Position numbers and translations under genes: made by a program. Source: Pelagimonas varians (lineage in GTDB: Bacteria > Pseudomonadota > Alphaproteobacteria > Rhodobacterales > Rhodobacteraceae). From it: a stretch of 64,000 nucleotides of DNA. Below are positions 55,814-63,199 of this stretch, piece after piece. The DNA is taken from positions 62,001 to 126,000 of the forward strand of contig NZ_QKMF01000002.1 in NCBI RefSeq assembly GCF_003208435.1, given 5' to 3'. Position 1 is the first letter of the stretch. Every line of letters starts with the position of its first letter. The notes below the pieces were generated by a model. It was not told the origin of the DNA and did no database searches. It saw only the letters and a program-made list of their open reading frames with translations.

Positions 55814-56137
55814 ATGAAAATCAGCTTTTCGCCAGTTCGCAGCGATACCAGGCAAGAGATTGTCCGCAGCGGTGACAGCTTGTTGATTGATGGTTTGGCG
55901 CTGGATTTCGGGCCTGTGTCGAATGGTGATGTCTTGCCAGGGGATGCAATCCCGACCGACCAAATCATCGGGGATGCAACTCGAATTGACGGCGCGTTGC
56001 ATTTGACGCTTGCGCTGCCGCATGGGGCCAATGCGCCAAGTGAGACGCTGTTTCCGGTGACGATTTCGATGGATAGCGACGGGCCTATCCCCATGCCGCC
56101 ATTCAATGTTGAGGACACGACAAATGCAGGCAATTGA
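55814..56137 (+). CDS. fibre-associated protein, unknown
   Basis: 107 aa; GGAG 5 bp upstream. MKISFSPVRSDTRQEIVRSG and a Pro-rich end. Follows the fibre gene at 10 bp. Probably an assembly or accessory fibre protein; the next gene overlaps by 14 bp. Confidence 0.6.
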   Translation: MKISFSPVRSDTRQEIVRSGDSLLIDGLALDFGPVSNGDVLPGDAIPTDQIIGDATRIDGALHLTLALPHGANAPSETLFPVTISMDSDGPIPMPPFNVEDTTNAGN

Positions 56138-56438
56138 TTATTCGCAGATCATCACCGGAGAGGCGCAATCTGCGGCGGACATGGTTGCACGAGCCGGGGC
56201 GATCAAGGGCAAATGCCGCGCCAATATTCTAGCGGTGTTGGATGAATATACGCTTTCAAATATCCAGGGCGCTGCGATCGCGGGCGAATTGGATGCGGGT
56301 GATATGGACATATTTCGCGCAGGTCGCGCATGGGTGGCAGCGATGTTGGATGAATGCCGCGCAGCGATTTCAAGCGGCGACGATCCCGCTTGGCCCGACC
56401 TTCCGGCAGGGGTCGCGGATCTTGCAGAGAAATATTAA
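56124..56438 (+). CDS. prophage protein, probable fibre assembly factor
   Basis: 104 aa from the ATG at 56124, 14 bp inside the previous gene. Helical, with AIKGKCRANILAVLDEYTLS and AGRAWVAAMLDECRAAISSG. Small alpha-helical proteins after fibre genes are often assembly chaperones. Function unproven. Confidence 0.55.
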   Translation: MQAIDYSQIITGEAQSAADMVARAGAIKGKCRANILAVLDEYTLSNIQGAAIAGELDAGDMDIFRAGRAWVAAMLDECRAAISSGDDPAWPDLPAGVADLAEKY

Positions 56439-56528
56439 CGGGCAGCCGCTCATGCAAAACGGAATGCAGAGCGTGGATACAGTTACGGCAAAAGGCGGGA
56501 CGCTGAGCCAAGCAGGAGGCGTGTGAAG

Positions 56529-56738
56529 ATGGATGACAAGGTTGGTGGAGTGATCTCTTCCACAACATGGAGCGGAGCGGCAATGGCCATCACGGGCACT
56601 TTGACGCTCACCGACTGGATGGCGGTGGTTGGCTGTTTTTGCGCAGTGGGTGGCTATATATCGAACGTTTTGCACAAGCGCGAAATGCGCCGTCTGGCCC
56701 GTCTTGAGATCGAATTGAAATACGGCACAAAGGACTAG
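56529..56738 (+). CDS. holin
   Basis: 69 aa. AGGAGG 9 bp ahead of the ATG at 56529 favours it over a GTG at 56523. Two hydrophobic stretches (GAAMAITGTLTLTDW and MAVVGCFCAVGGYISNV) and a charged C-terminal HKREMRRLARLEIEL. It is the first gene of the lysis cassette, upstream of endolysin. Confidence 0.75.
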   Translation: MDDKVGGVISSTTWSGAAMAITGTLTLTDWMAVVGCFCAVGGYISNVLHKREMRRLARLEIELKYGTKD

Positions 56739-56742
56739 CACC

Positions 56743-57216
56743 ATGCAAAAACGTGTTTTGGCTGGAGCGGCCGCTGCCATCGCAGCGGCCGTTTCTTTTA
56801 TTGCACCCTGGGAAGGGCTGCGCACCGATGCTTATCGCGACATCGTGGGGGTCTGGACGGTCTGCTATGGCGAAACCAATGGGGTAGTGCCTGATGACCG
56901 CCACAGTAAAGATCAGTGTGATCAGATGTTAGCTGTGCAGGTGAAAGCCTATGCCGATCGGCTCAATAGGTGCATCGACGACGGCATCGAGGCGCGCATG
57001 CCTCAAAGCATGAAAGTCGCGCTCTACAGTTGGGCCTACAATGTCGGCATCAGTGCAGCCTGCGGATCTACCTTGGTACGCAAAGCCAATGCAGGAGATT
57101 TGACCGGAGCGTGCAAAGAGTTGCCACGCTGGAACCGGGCGGGGGGCAGGGTTGTTCCTGGTCTCTCGAACCGCCGTGCCGAGGAATACCGGCTTTGCAT
57201 GACGGGGCTGCGGTGA
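56743..57216 (+). CDS. SAR endolysin, GH24 lysozyme
   Basis: 157 aa. N-terminal Ala-rich signal-anchor-release segment (residues 5-21, VLAGAAAAIAAAVSFIA). Catalytic triad in T4-lysozyme spacing: Glu24 (APWEGLRTDAYRD), Asp33 and Thr39 (IVGVWTVCYGET). Three or more Cys could control activation by disulfide isomerisation as in P1 Lyz. It cleaves peptidoglycan after the SAR part leaves the membrane. Confidence 0.88.
   Translation: MQKRVLAGAAAAIAAAVSFIAPWEGLRTDAYRDIVGVWTVCYGETNGVVPDDRHSKDQCDQMLAVQVKAYADRLNRCIDDGIEARMPQSMKVALYSWAYNVGISAACGSTLVRKANAGDLTGACKELPRWNRAGGRVVPGLSNRRAEEYRLCMTGLR
56768..56799 (+). terminator. terminator-like hairpin inside endolysin gene
   Basis: CGGCCGCTGC, loop CATC, GCAGCGGCCG, then TTTCTTTTA. 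The 10-bp perfect stem lies in the SAR-domain codons. Confidence 0.45.
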
Positions 57217-57440
57217 CGTTCCGATCGCTTGTCTTTGCGCTGCTGCTGGCTGTGTTGGTCGCCGCGTATTGGCTTGGATCAAACCAGGCCCAAACCAAAG
57301 CGGAATTGGGCGCGGCGACTTCCGAGCTGGAGGGCGCTCGATCCTACATCGAAACACGAAAGGAAACGGACGATGCGGCGACTGATTTGCCTGATGATCC
57401 TGACGCTGTTCGCGCCGGGCTGCGCGACCTTTCTCGGTGA
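57213..57440 (+). CDS. i-spanin (Rz-like)
   Basis: 75 aa from the GTG at 57213, overlapping the endolysin stop as GTGA. A single N-terminal membrane segment (FRSLVFALLLAVLVAAYWLG), then a periplasmic coiled-coil (KAELGAATSELEGARSYIET). Fits the inner-membrane spanin subunit; its 3' part is shared with the o-spanin gene in another frame. Confidence 0.75.
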   Translation: MTFRSLVFALLLAVLVAAYWLGSNQAQTKAELGAATSELEGARSYIETRKETDDAATDLPDDPDAVRAGLRDLSR

Positions 57441-57618
57441 GCATCCGCGCAGCGAAGGCAAGGCTGCCGCCATTTTGGACGCGGCGCAAGCGCCTGCCAA
57501 AGCCCATGCCGCCGCTCTTGCGGATGGCTCAATCGAAGATGCCCGCGCGACGGGTTTCGTTCTGATCTCAATCTTGTCGTGCAATTGGCGCGACTGCTCT
57601 TCAGGAGGGCAAAAATAA
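57373..57618 (+). CDS. o-spanin (Rz1-like lipoprotein)
   Basis: 81 aa in a different frame, starting inside the Rz-like gene. MRRLICLMILTLFAPGC has lipobox FAPGC. The nested placement is that of Rz/Rz1 pairs. The mature part is Ala-rich with a later Cys pair (SCNWRDC). Outer-membrane partner that fuses the membranes. Confidence 0.75.
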   Translation: MRRLICLMILTLFAPGCATFLGEHPRSEGKAAAILDAAQAPAKAHAAALADGSIEDARATGFVLISILSCNWRDCSSGGQK

Positions 57619-57920
57619 TGGCTTTCAAGGGACTCATTTCCGCATTGGCCGGTGTGCCAACGTTGTTGGCCGGGCCGGTCAGTGGTCAGGTCTACTTCCA
57701 AAATCAAAGCGGGTATTCAATTCTTGTAACTGCGACGGCCGCGCCGGAAACGCCGTCCATTTCGGAGTGTTCCAGCGGCTGGAGATATGCGCCTGGGAGC
57801 GTCGAAAGCCTGGACATCAATACCTTGATGCCCGGGGTTCCAGAAGCGCAATACCTTTGGGCCTTGAGTGACCTTGGGGCCAAAATTTCTGTCCAGCATG
57901 GAGATATTGAAAATGGGTAA
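57618..57920 (+). CDS. prophage protein, unknown
   Basis: 100 aa; AGGAGGG ahead of the ATG at 57618, which overlaps the o-spanin TAA (TAATG). GLISALAGVPTLLAGPVSGQ may be a signal-like segment; then a beta-rich, Ser/Pro-rich part. May be a small structural protein for the next gene. Confidence 0.6.
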   Translation: MAFKGLISALAGVPTLLAGPVSGQVYFQNQSGYSILVTATAAPETPSISECSSGWRYAPGSVESLDINTLMPGVPEAQYLWALSDLGAKISVQHGDIENG

Positions 57921-58776
57921 AACGATGTTTTCAAACGCCTATGACGGTGGTGGTTCGCTGAGCGTTGGCAAGAAAATTGGTCGCGGCAATGTCGCTGCGG
58001 CCCAAGTCGAGCGCTTGGCTCGCCAAGCCGCCGCCTCTGGGGCTGTTCTCCTCATAGATGAGGATATCACGCTGGCAGGGGACGTGGTGATCGATCGGCC
58101 TGTGCATCTGAAAATTCCGGTTGGCGTCACTGTTTCCATGGCCGACAACCCGTCTTGGACGCGCGGTGTCGCACTGGCCGATCGCAGCACATATTATTCA
58201 GGCATGTTTACGTTCAGACCGGGCTCAGAAGGTTCAGTGGTCGAAATTTGGGGTGTGCTTGATGGCAATCTGGAAAATGCCGGATTGGTCGACACCGCAC
58301 CTGTTGGTGTCGGCGGCGTCCTTGCGGTTGGGCATGGTTATGATCTTGGCTATCCTGCTTTGAATTTTATTGGCAGGCCGCGTTTCGAAAATGTCGCTGC
58401 ACCCGGGATATTGATCGGCACAAGCTTTTGGGGACCGGGTGAATGGAAGGGCGCGGAATTTATGGCGCCGTCTCTGCCGGTGACCTTTCATCGGGTTATT
58501 GATCGCGATCTGACCGCGCCGCCTTTGGAGACAAATGAAAGAGACGCTTACATCGTTGCGACTGGTGCAACGGGTGAATGGGCCGGTTGGGACGGGGATA
58601 TTGCCTATCGATGGGAGGGGGCTTGGCAACGCCGGACACCAGTGTTCAGTGCGGGTGAGTACTGGGAAGTGATTGTCGAAGACGAGGCGCTGCGCGCTAT
58701 GTGGGACGGGTCTGCCTGGGTGGATCAATACACGCGGCCGGGTTGGGATGATCCCGATCTCTTGGAGCCGGAATAA
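57913..58776 (+). CDS. tail spike-like protein with DUF2793-type C-terminal domain
   Basis: 287 aa from the ATG at 57913 (GGAGATATTGAAA upstream). The N-terminal 200 residues look like a right-handed beta-helix start (VLLIDEDITLAGDVVIDRPV, SVVEIWGVLDGNLENA). The C-terminal part, NERDAYIVATGATGEWAGWD and WRRTPVFSAGEYWEV-like text (AWQRRTPVFSAGEYWEVIVE), is DUF2793-like as in GTA and phage fibres. Probable receptor-binding or glycan-degrading spike. Confidence 0.7.
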   Translation: MGKTMFSNAYDGGGSLSVGKKIGRGNVAAAQVERLARQAAASGAVLLIDEDITLAGDVVIDRPVHLKIPVGVTVSMADNPSWTRGVALADRSTYYSGMFTFRPGSEGSVVEIWGVLDGNLENAGLVDTAPVGVGGVLAVGHGYDLGYPALNFIGRPRFENVAAPGILIGTSFWGPGEWKGAEFMAPSLPVTFHRVIDRDLTAPPLETNERDAYIVATGATGEWAGWDGDIAYRWEGAWQRRTPVFSAGEYWEVIVEDEALRAMWDGSAWVDQYTRPGWDDPDLLEPE

Positions 58777-58779
58777 GAC

Positions 58780-59433
58780 ATGCTGTGTATTCTTGGGGGC
58801 TACAGCCCGGAAGAAGCCCGGTACCGGGCCGACATGCTGGCCAGTTGCGGGGTGGTTTCCGAGATAGGCGGGGATGTTGTGGCTGCCAGTGAGTACTCTG
58901 GCGATATCTCGGCGGACGTATTGATCCTGGCCACCAGCGCCGCCGCTGACATCGCTTTGGTCAAAGCCCAATCCAAGGGGAGGCCGGTCGTTTTGTGGGG
59001 GGCAGTCGGCCAGAATGCGCGCGAATTGCTGCTCTCCGGAGCGGATGAGGTTTTATCGCAGGCAATGTCGATCGATGAGGTCGAGGCGCGCCTGTCTCTG
59101 GTTTTGGGCAGGGCTGTCGTTGAGCCAAATGTGCGCAGCTACGCGGGGGCAGTGTTGGACACTGAAAGCAATGAGGTTTCTTTCAACGGTTTTTCGGTGC
59201 GTTTAACCCGGTTGGAGGCCGGTTTTTTGGATGCGTTGATGCATGCAAAGGGGCGGGTATTGGGCAAGCAGGAGTTGATGGACCGAGTCTATTCAAGTTT
59301 CGAGCAACCGGAAGTTAAACTGGTGGATGTCGTGATGTGTAAACTGCGCGCCAAAACCGGAAAGTTACCTTTCGAAATTGAAACGGTATGGGGGCAGGGG
59401 AATCGCCTCCGGCGTCGCGGTGCTGCATGTTGA
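58780..59433 (+). CDS. CtrA-like winged-helix regulator with degenerate receiver domain
   Basis: 217 aa. C-terminal half is an OmpR/PhoB-type winged helix close to that of CtrA: VRLTRLEAGFLDALMHAKGR, VLGKQELMDRVYSSFEQPEV, KLVDVVMCKLRAK and ETVWGQGNRLRR. The N-terminal 110 residues look like a receiver fold, but the acidic pair is gone (MLCILGGYS) and the phospho-acceptor site reads ADVLILATS, where CtrA has an Asp. It should act without phosphorylation. Overlaps the next gene by 7 bp. Confidence 0.75.
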   Translation: MLCILGGYSPEEARYRADMLASCGVVSEIGGDVVAASEYSGDISADVLILATSAAADIALVKAQSKGRPVVLWGAVGQNARELLLSGADEVLSQAMSIDEVEARLSLVLGRAVVEPNVRSYAGAVLDTESNEVSFNGFSVRLTRLEAGFLDALMHAKGRVLGKQELMDRVYSSFEQPEVKLVDVVMCKLRAKTGKLPFEIETVWGQGNRLRRRGAAC

Positions 59434-60440
59434 TCCCCGATTGGTTGCCTCCTGATGTCACGGCGTATTTGGAAACCGAAACCTCGGATGGCAGTATGCG
59501 ATCTGTCGCTCGGACGCGCGGCGCGCAGCCATCGACAGTGATGCGGCAGGTGCGACGTGTCGCAGAATTGCGCCGTAGTGATCCCGCCGTCGAGTATGTC
59601 TTGCAACGCCTTTTGTCAGGGGGCGGATTTCCGGTGGCGTCCAAATTCTGGATAAATGCGCGCAAGGTTTTACCTCCGATGTTGAAGTCGAATGCGCGGC
59701 TGGTCTGGTCGCCAGGTATGGCCGATGCGATCCTTGCGCATTCGGTTGGTGATGAGATTGAAACACTGGGAACGGTTCAGGCGGAGGTCTGCGGAATTCT
59801 GGCGCTTGTCGGATTGACCCGCGTTCAGTCTGGTGAGGTGGGTCTGCGAAGGTACCGGATCACATCTTTCGGGCGGAAATGGTTGATGCAAGGGGGCGCT
59901 GATCATGAGCCTGAATTGCACCAGGTAGGACCGCAAGGATCTGCGGGCATTCCGCTCCGCGCTGCACAATCCATCACCCCTTTAGAAGCGCTGTTGCGCC
60001 GCAAGGTGGATGGCGAGCAATGGTTGTCACCCGATTTGGCAAAAGTGGCTAGATCGATCGGGCGCGATTGGTTTGCGGCAGGCCAAACCATAGATGGGAT
60101 CGACGCGCCGTATTGCGGTCAGGCGGCACATGAGGCCCGGTTGCGTCTGCGGTTGGCCTTCCTGGATATCGGAGAGGGCGCGATGCTTGAGGTGCTAAAG
60201 GCCTATTGCATCACCGAGCAAAACATCGAGACGGTAGAGCGCCGCCTCTCGCTTCCAAGCAGATCCGGCAAGGTGCTGTTCCGCGAGGCTCTAGTTCGCG
60301 TCAAACGTATCTATGAAGCGCAAAACGCTTTGAAATCAGGCCAGCCAAACGGCAGCGCTTTTTGTGCCATACCTGAAGTTCCGGTTCCAACCCTTCCAAG
60401 TCATTCGTGCAGAGTGCAGCATTGGCCCAACTTTGGCTGA
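59427..60440 (+). CDS. DUF6456-like HTH protein
   Basis: 337 aa from the ATG at 59427. N-terminal HTH part (VARTRGAQPSTVMRQVRRVA), a central helical part, and a C-terminal domain with ALLRRKVDGEQWLSPDLAKV, QAAHEARLRLRLAFLDIGEG and VERRLSLPSRSGKVLFREAL, the pattern of DUF6456 of Alphaproteobacteria. Directly coupled to the CtrA-like gene, so probably works with it. Last gene of the prophage. Confidence 0.65.
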   Translation: MLIPDWLPPDVTAYLETETSDGSMRSVARTRGAQPSTVMRQVRRVAELRRSDPAVEYVLQRLLSGGGFPVASKFWINARKVLPPMLKSNARLVWSPGMADAILAHSVGDEIETLGTVQAEVCGILALVGLTRVQSGEVGLRRYRITSFGRKWLMQGGADHEPELHQVGPQGSAGIPLRAAQSITPLEALLRRKVDGEQWLSPDLAKVARSIGRDWFAAGQTIDGIDAPYCGQAAHEARLRLRLAFLDIGEGAMLEVLKAYCITEQNIETVERRLSLPSRSGKVLFREALVRVKRIYEAQNALKSGQPNGSAFCAIPEVPVPTLPSHSCRVQHWPNFG

Positions 60441-60764
60441 GAGGGGCGGAGAGCTGCCGTTAGCTGCACCAGCGAAATCGCCGGAGCGGACAGGTCAAAG
60501 CAGCCGTTCAAACCCATCCAGAGCTGATCCTACATGCTGCGCTCCGCACCAAGGTCAGCAGTGCGCAGTTAGTGTACTTTGCAAAGTTTGGCCCGTTTCC
60601 CTAAAGCTGGCGTTCGTACAGCATGCGGCGAAAGCCGGGTGAGAGCCCAATCTTCCGTTTGCTGCACTTTGGCTGAACGGCTGTTATGCAATGAAAAGTG
60701 GCTTTTTGCGGCAGCAACGTACGATACCCTGAGCTGCTGCCGCTGTAGTGTTCACAATCAATGA
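60441..60764. other. repeat-rich intergenic region at prophage right end
   Basis: No gene is convincing. It contains a 41-nt unit at 60643-60683 similar to one at 62796-62836, and several short near-repeats. The right phage junction should be in or near here, but no copy of the tRNA-Leu 3' end was seen. Confidence 0.5.
60643..60683 (+). repeat. dispersed repeat unit, copy 1
   Basis: Begins GAGCCCAATCT and ends GAACGGCTG. It matches the unit at 62796-62836 at about 30 of 41 positions. Confidence 0.5.
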
Positions 60765-61481
60765 TTAGACTTGTCCGGTAGGACGAACAACAATTTCGCT
60801 GACGCATACCGAGTTTGGTTGATCCAAGGCATACAGAATTGAACTTGCGATAACTTGGGGCTGCATTGGCTCATAGTCAAAGCCGGCTTGGATGACCGAT
60901 AGAACGTTTTCATCGGTGATAGTGCCAAATAATTCAGTTTGGACTGTGCCTGGGGAGATGACGCTCACGCGAATGTTCTTGGCTCCAACTTCCTGTCGCA
61001 AGCTTTCGCTGAGCGCACGCACCCCAAATTTTGTCGCTGAGTATGCCCCAAATGCAGGGCCTGCTTGCAAACCAGCGATGGAGGCTACGTTGACGATATG
61101 ACCATCCTCCTGTCCGAGCATGTAAGGTAGAACGGCGTCAATGCCGTACAGAACACCCTTGAGGTTGACGTCGATCATCTGGTCCCATTCGTCAACCTTG
61201 CGAGACGCAAAAAACGACAAAGGCATCACACCAGCATTGTTAATTAGAACATTTGGTTCGCCGAATGTTTGGATCGTCTTTTCGACAAGGGCCGTCATGT
61301 CCTGGCGTGACGTCACATCAGTCACATGATAGGCGGAACGTTCACCTAGATCTTGCGCCAACGCTTCAAGACGATCGACACGCCGTCCGGTAAGCATGAC
61401 CTGATATCCAGCATTGATAAGCGATCTCGATGTCGCCTCTCCGATGCCACTTGTCGCACCTGTCACAATTGCAATTTTCAT
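60765..61481 (-). CDS. short-chain dehydrogenase/reductase (SDR)
   Basis: 238 aa. NAD(P)-binding [11 protein letters not shown] (TGxxxGxG), NNAG, catalytic Ser in IVNVASIAG and YSATK (Tyr and Lys). Classical SDR length. Substrate unknown. Divergent from a LysR gene that starts 117 bp away and probably controls it. Confidence 0.93.
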   Translation of the reverse strand: MKIAIVTGATSGIGEATSRSLINAGYQVMLTGRRVDRLEALAQDLGERSAYHVTDVTSRQDMTALVEKTIQTFGEPNVLINNAGVMPLSFFASRKVDEWDQMIDVNLKGVLYGIDAVLPYMLGQEDGHIVNVASIAGLQAGPAFGAYSATKFGVRALSESLRQEVGAKNIRVSVISPGTVQTELFGTITDENVLSVIQAGFDYEPMQPQVIASSILYALDQPNSVCVSEIVVRPTGQV

Positions 61482-61598
61482 TTTTTATGTCCTGTTTGAT
61501 TGTTGTCAGTGCATTGAACATGGGTGCGACAGGGTTTTCAAAAACAGTTATATATGCCAAATAGATTTGCACTGATGCAAAGCACCAAGAGGTGATCT

Positions 61599-62477
61599 AT
61601 GGAAATTGAACCAAACTGGGATGATTTGCGCCTGCTACTTGCCGTGGCGCAGCGCGGTAGCTTTTTAGGTGCTGCCAAGCAGTTGAACCTCGCAGTCTCA
61701 ACAGTATCAAGACGTTTGACCAAGCTAGAGGACACAATGGGCTACCCATTGCTTGAACGCGGCGTCGATGGCAGTACCCTTACGACAAAAGGTCGCGCGC
61801 TTGCAGATATATCACGCGATTTATCCCGTGATATCGAGCATGAACGAGACAAAAGCACCGGAGAATCTGGGCGTCTTTCAGGCCTCATCAGATTGACGAG
61901 TGGCGACGGATTTTTGTCATTTATACTGGACGTGATCGCCGGTTTCTCGGCAGTCCATCCTGATTGCATCATCGAGTATGCAACTGAAGCCGAGTATCGA
62001 AAAGTCGCGCGGGGGGAAGTAGATGTCGCGGTCCGCGTCGCAAATCTTGGTGAGCCTTCGCTGATCTACAAAAAAGTAGCACCTATTGCGTTTGGTATTT
62101 TTGCCACCAAAACCTATCGGGCGTCGTTGCCGCTTGATGTCAAACCACACGAAGTCGACTTTATCTCCGTGACCGGCCCACTATTGAGTGAGCCGCATAT
62201 GAGAACCGCCCAGGCAGCAGGCTTTACGAAGTCGCGATTAAGAATGTCGTCCTTCAGTGGCCAGATTGCGGCGGTGGATGCAAGCCTAGGTGCAGCCGTG
62301 CTACCAAGGGTTCATGCCCAGCATCTTGATGAAATATTTCCAGAAATTGTGCTACCCAGCCTTGAAGCTTTTGTAGTGACCCGGCCATCTGCATTGCAGC
62401 AACCGCACCTGCGCGCGTTTGTGGACGCGATCTGCGAGGGCCTCAAGCCGCGTCGGACGAGCGCAGTTTTAGATTGA
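61599..62477 (+). CDS. LysR-family transcriptional regulator
   Basis: 292 aa. N-terminal winged HTH (WDDLRLLLAVAQRGSFLGAA, LNLAVSTVSRRLTKLE) and a periplasmic-binding-protein-like effector domain (GRLSGLIRLTSGDGFLSFIL). It faces the SDR gene, so the SDR is the first candidate target. The effector is unknown. Confidence 0.92.
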   Translation: MEIEPNWDDLRLLLAVAQRGSFLGAAKQLNLAVSTVSRRLTKLEDTMGYPLLERGVDGSTLTTKGRALADISRDLSRDIEHERDKSTGESGRLSGLIRLTSGDGFLSFILDVIAGFSAVHPDCIIEYATEAEYRKVARGEVDVAVRVANLGEPSLIYKKVAPIAFGIFATKTYRASLPLDVKPHEVDFISVTGPLLSEPHMRTAQAAGFTKSRLRMSSFSGQIAAVDASLGAAVLPRVHAQHLDEIFPEIVLPSLEAFVVTRPSALQQPHLRAFVDAICEGLKPRRTSAVLD

Positions 62478-62795
62478 GCCCATTGGCTGGCTCTTCCTTC
62501 GATGTCGTCAAAATGCTCGTCTATACGTGTCTTCCATGTAGTTCGGCCGATTTTAGCATTCATAGCATTGCAAAGCTGCCCGCAGATGTGAGGAAACCGG
62601 ACATTGGCGCAGCCGCAGCGAAATGGTGCTTTGTCCGCAATTTTCCCTGTTCGTGACCCGCGCGGCGAAGGTCAGCTATCGCCATGTCGCGCCAAGGTCT
62701 GTGGATCCGCTTCGGGCTGATACCGGTCCCTGGGCAACGGCGATCACGCGTAATTTCGCCGCAGACGTGCTGCTGCACTGCCGCAAGGCAGCTTC

Positions 62796-62836
62796 GAGCC
62801 CAATCTGACCGATGCTGCAGGGTGCACGAACGGCTG
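62796..62836 (+). repeat. dispersed repeat unit, copy 2
   Basis: Companion of 60643-60683, same 41-nt length and the same ends. Confidence 0.5.
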
Positions 62837-62843
62837 CTCAGGG

Positions 62844-63065
62844 CGGATTTTGTTGAAAAACTCCGAATTTCAGATGTCGCGATTTTTCGGAGAGAGGCCG
62901 TGATGCCAAAAAGTCAGATGAGATATATCATGAGGCGCAGTGAGCTGACACACGAGCGGCAGAAGCCTAAATTGGCCGACCCCCTCGCCCCAAGAAGTTG
63001 GTTGCCCTGTACGGACAATAAATTCATCAATTTCGCCAAAAACGAAGTTTTTCAACAGTATCGGC
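62844..63065. mobile_element. MITE-like element or IS remnant with terminal inverted repeats
   Basis: The left end CGGATTTTGTTGAAAAACTC (62844 on) and the reverse complement of the right end (CCGATACTGTTGAAAAACTT, ending 63064) share TGTTGAAAAACT and flanking bases. No transposase frame in the 180 bp between. A deleted insertion sequence or MITE is likely. Confidence 0.55.
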
Positions 63066-63199
63066 GGAGAGCTGACAATCGCGGCTGTTGCGCAATGTAA
63101 ATCTAGCCACAACAGGAGCTGCCAATGGGTCAGGATTTGACGCACCTGAATTGTATAGAACGCAGAAGGCTTGCTTCGAATCTTCATCGACCAACGCGC

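Larger units (their letters stand above)
62478..63199. other. 722-bp intergenic region with repeats and a MITE-like element
   Basis: No convincing gene. From left: low-similarity debris, a dispersed 41-nt unit (62796-62836), and an element with terminal inverted repeats (62844-63065). Downstream of it 130 bp lead to the TRAP permease stop. Confidence 0.6.

Noticed and set aside
56452-56526. A 24-codon frame between the fibre-assembly gene and holin
   Set aside because: No ribosome site of its own and no recognisable product; probably holin leader.
62684-63100. A 138-aa plus-strand frame in the MITE region
   Set aside because: It crosses the repeat unit and the inverted repeats, and has no family features.
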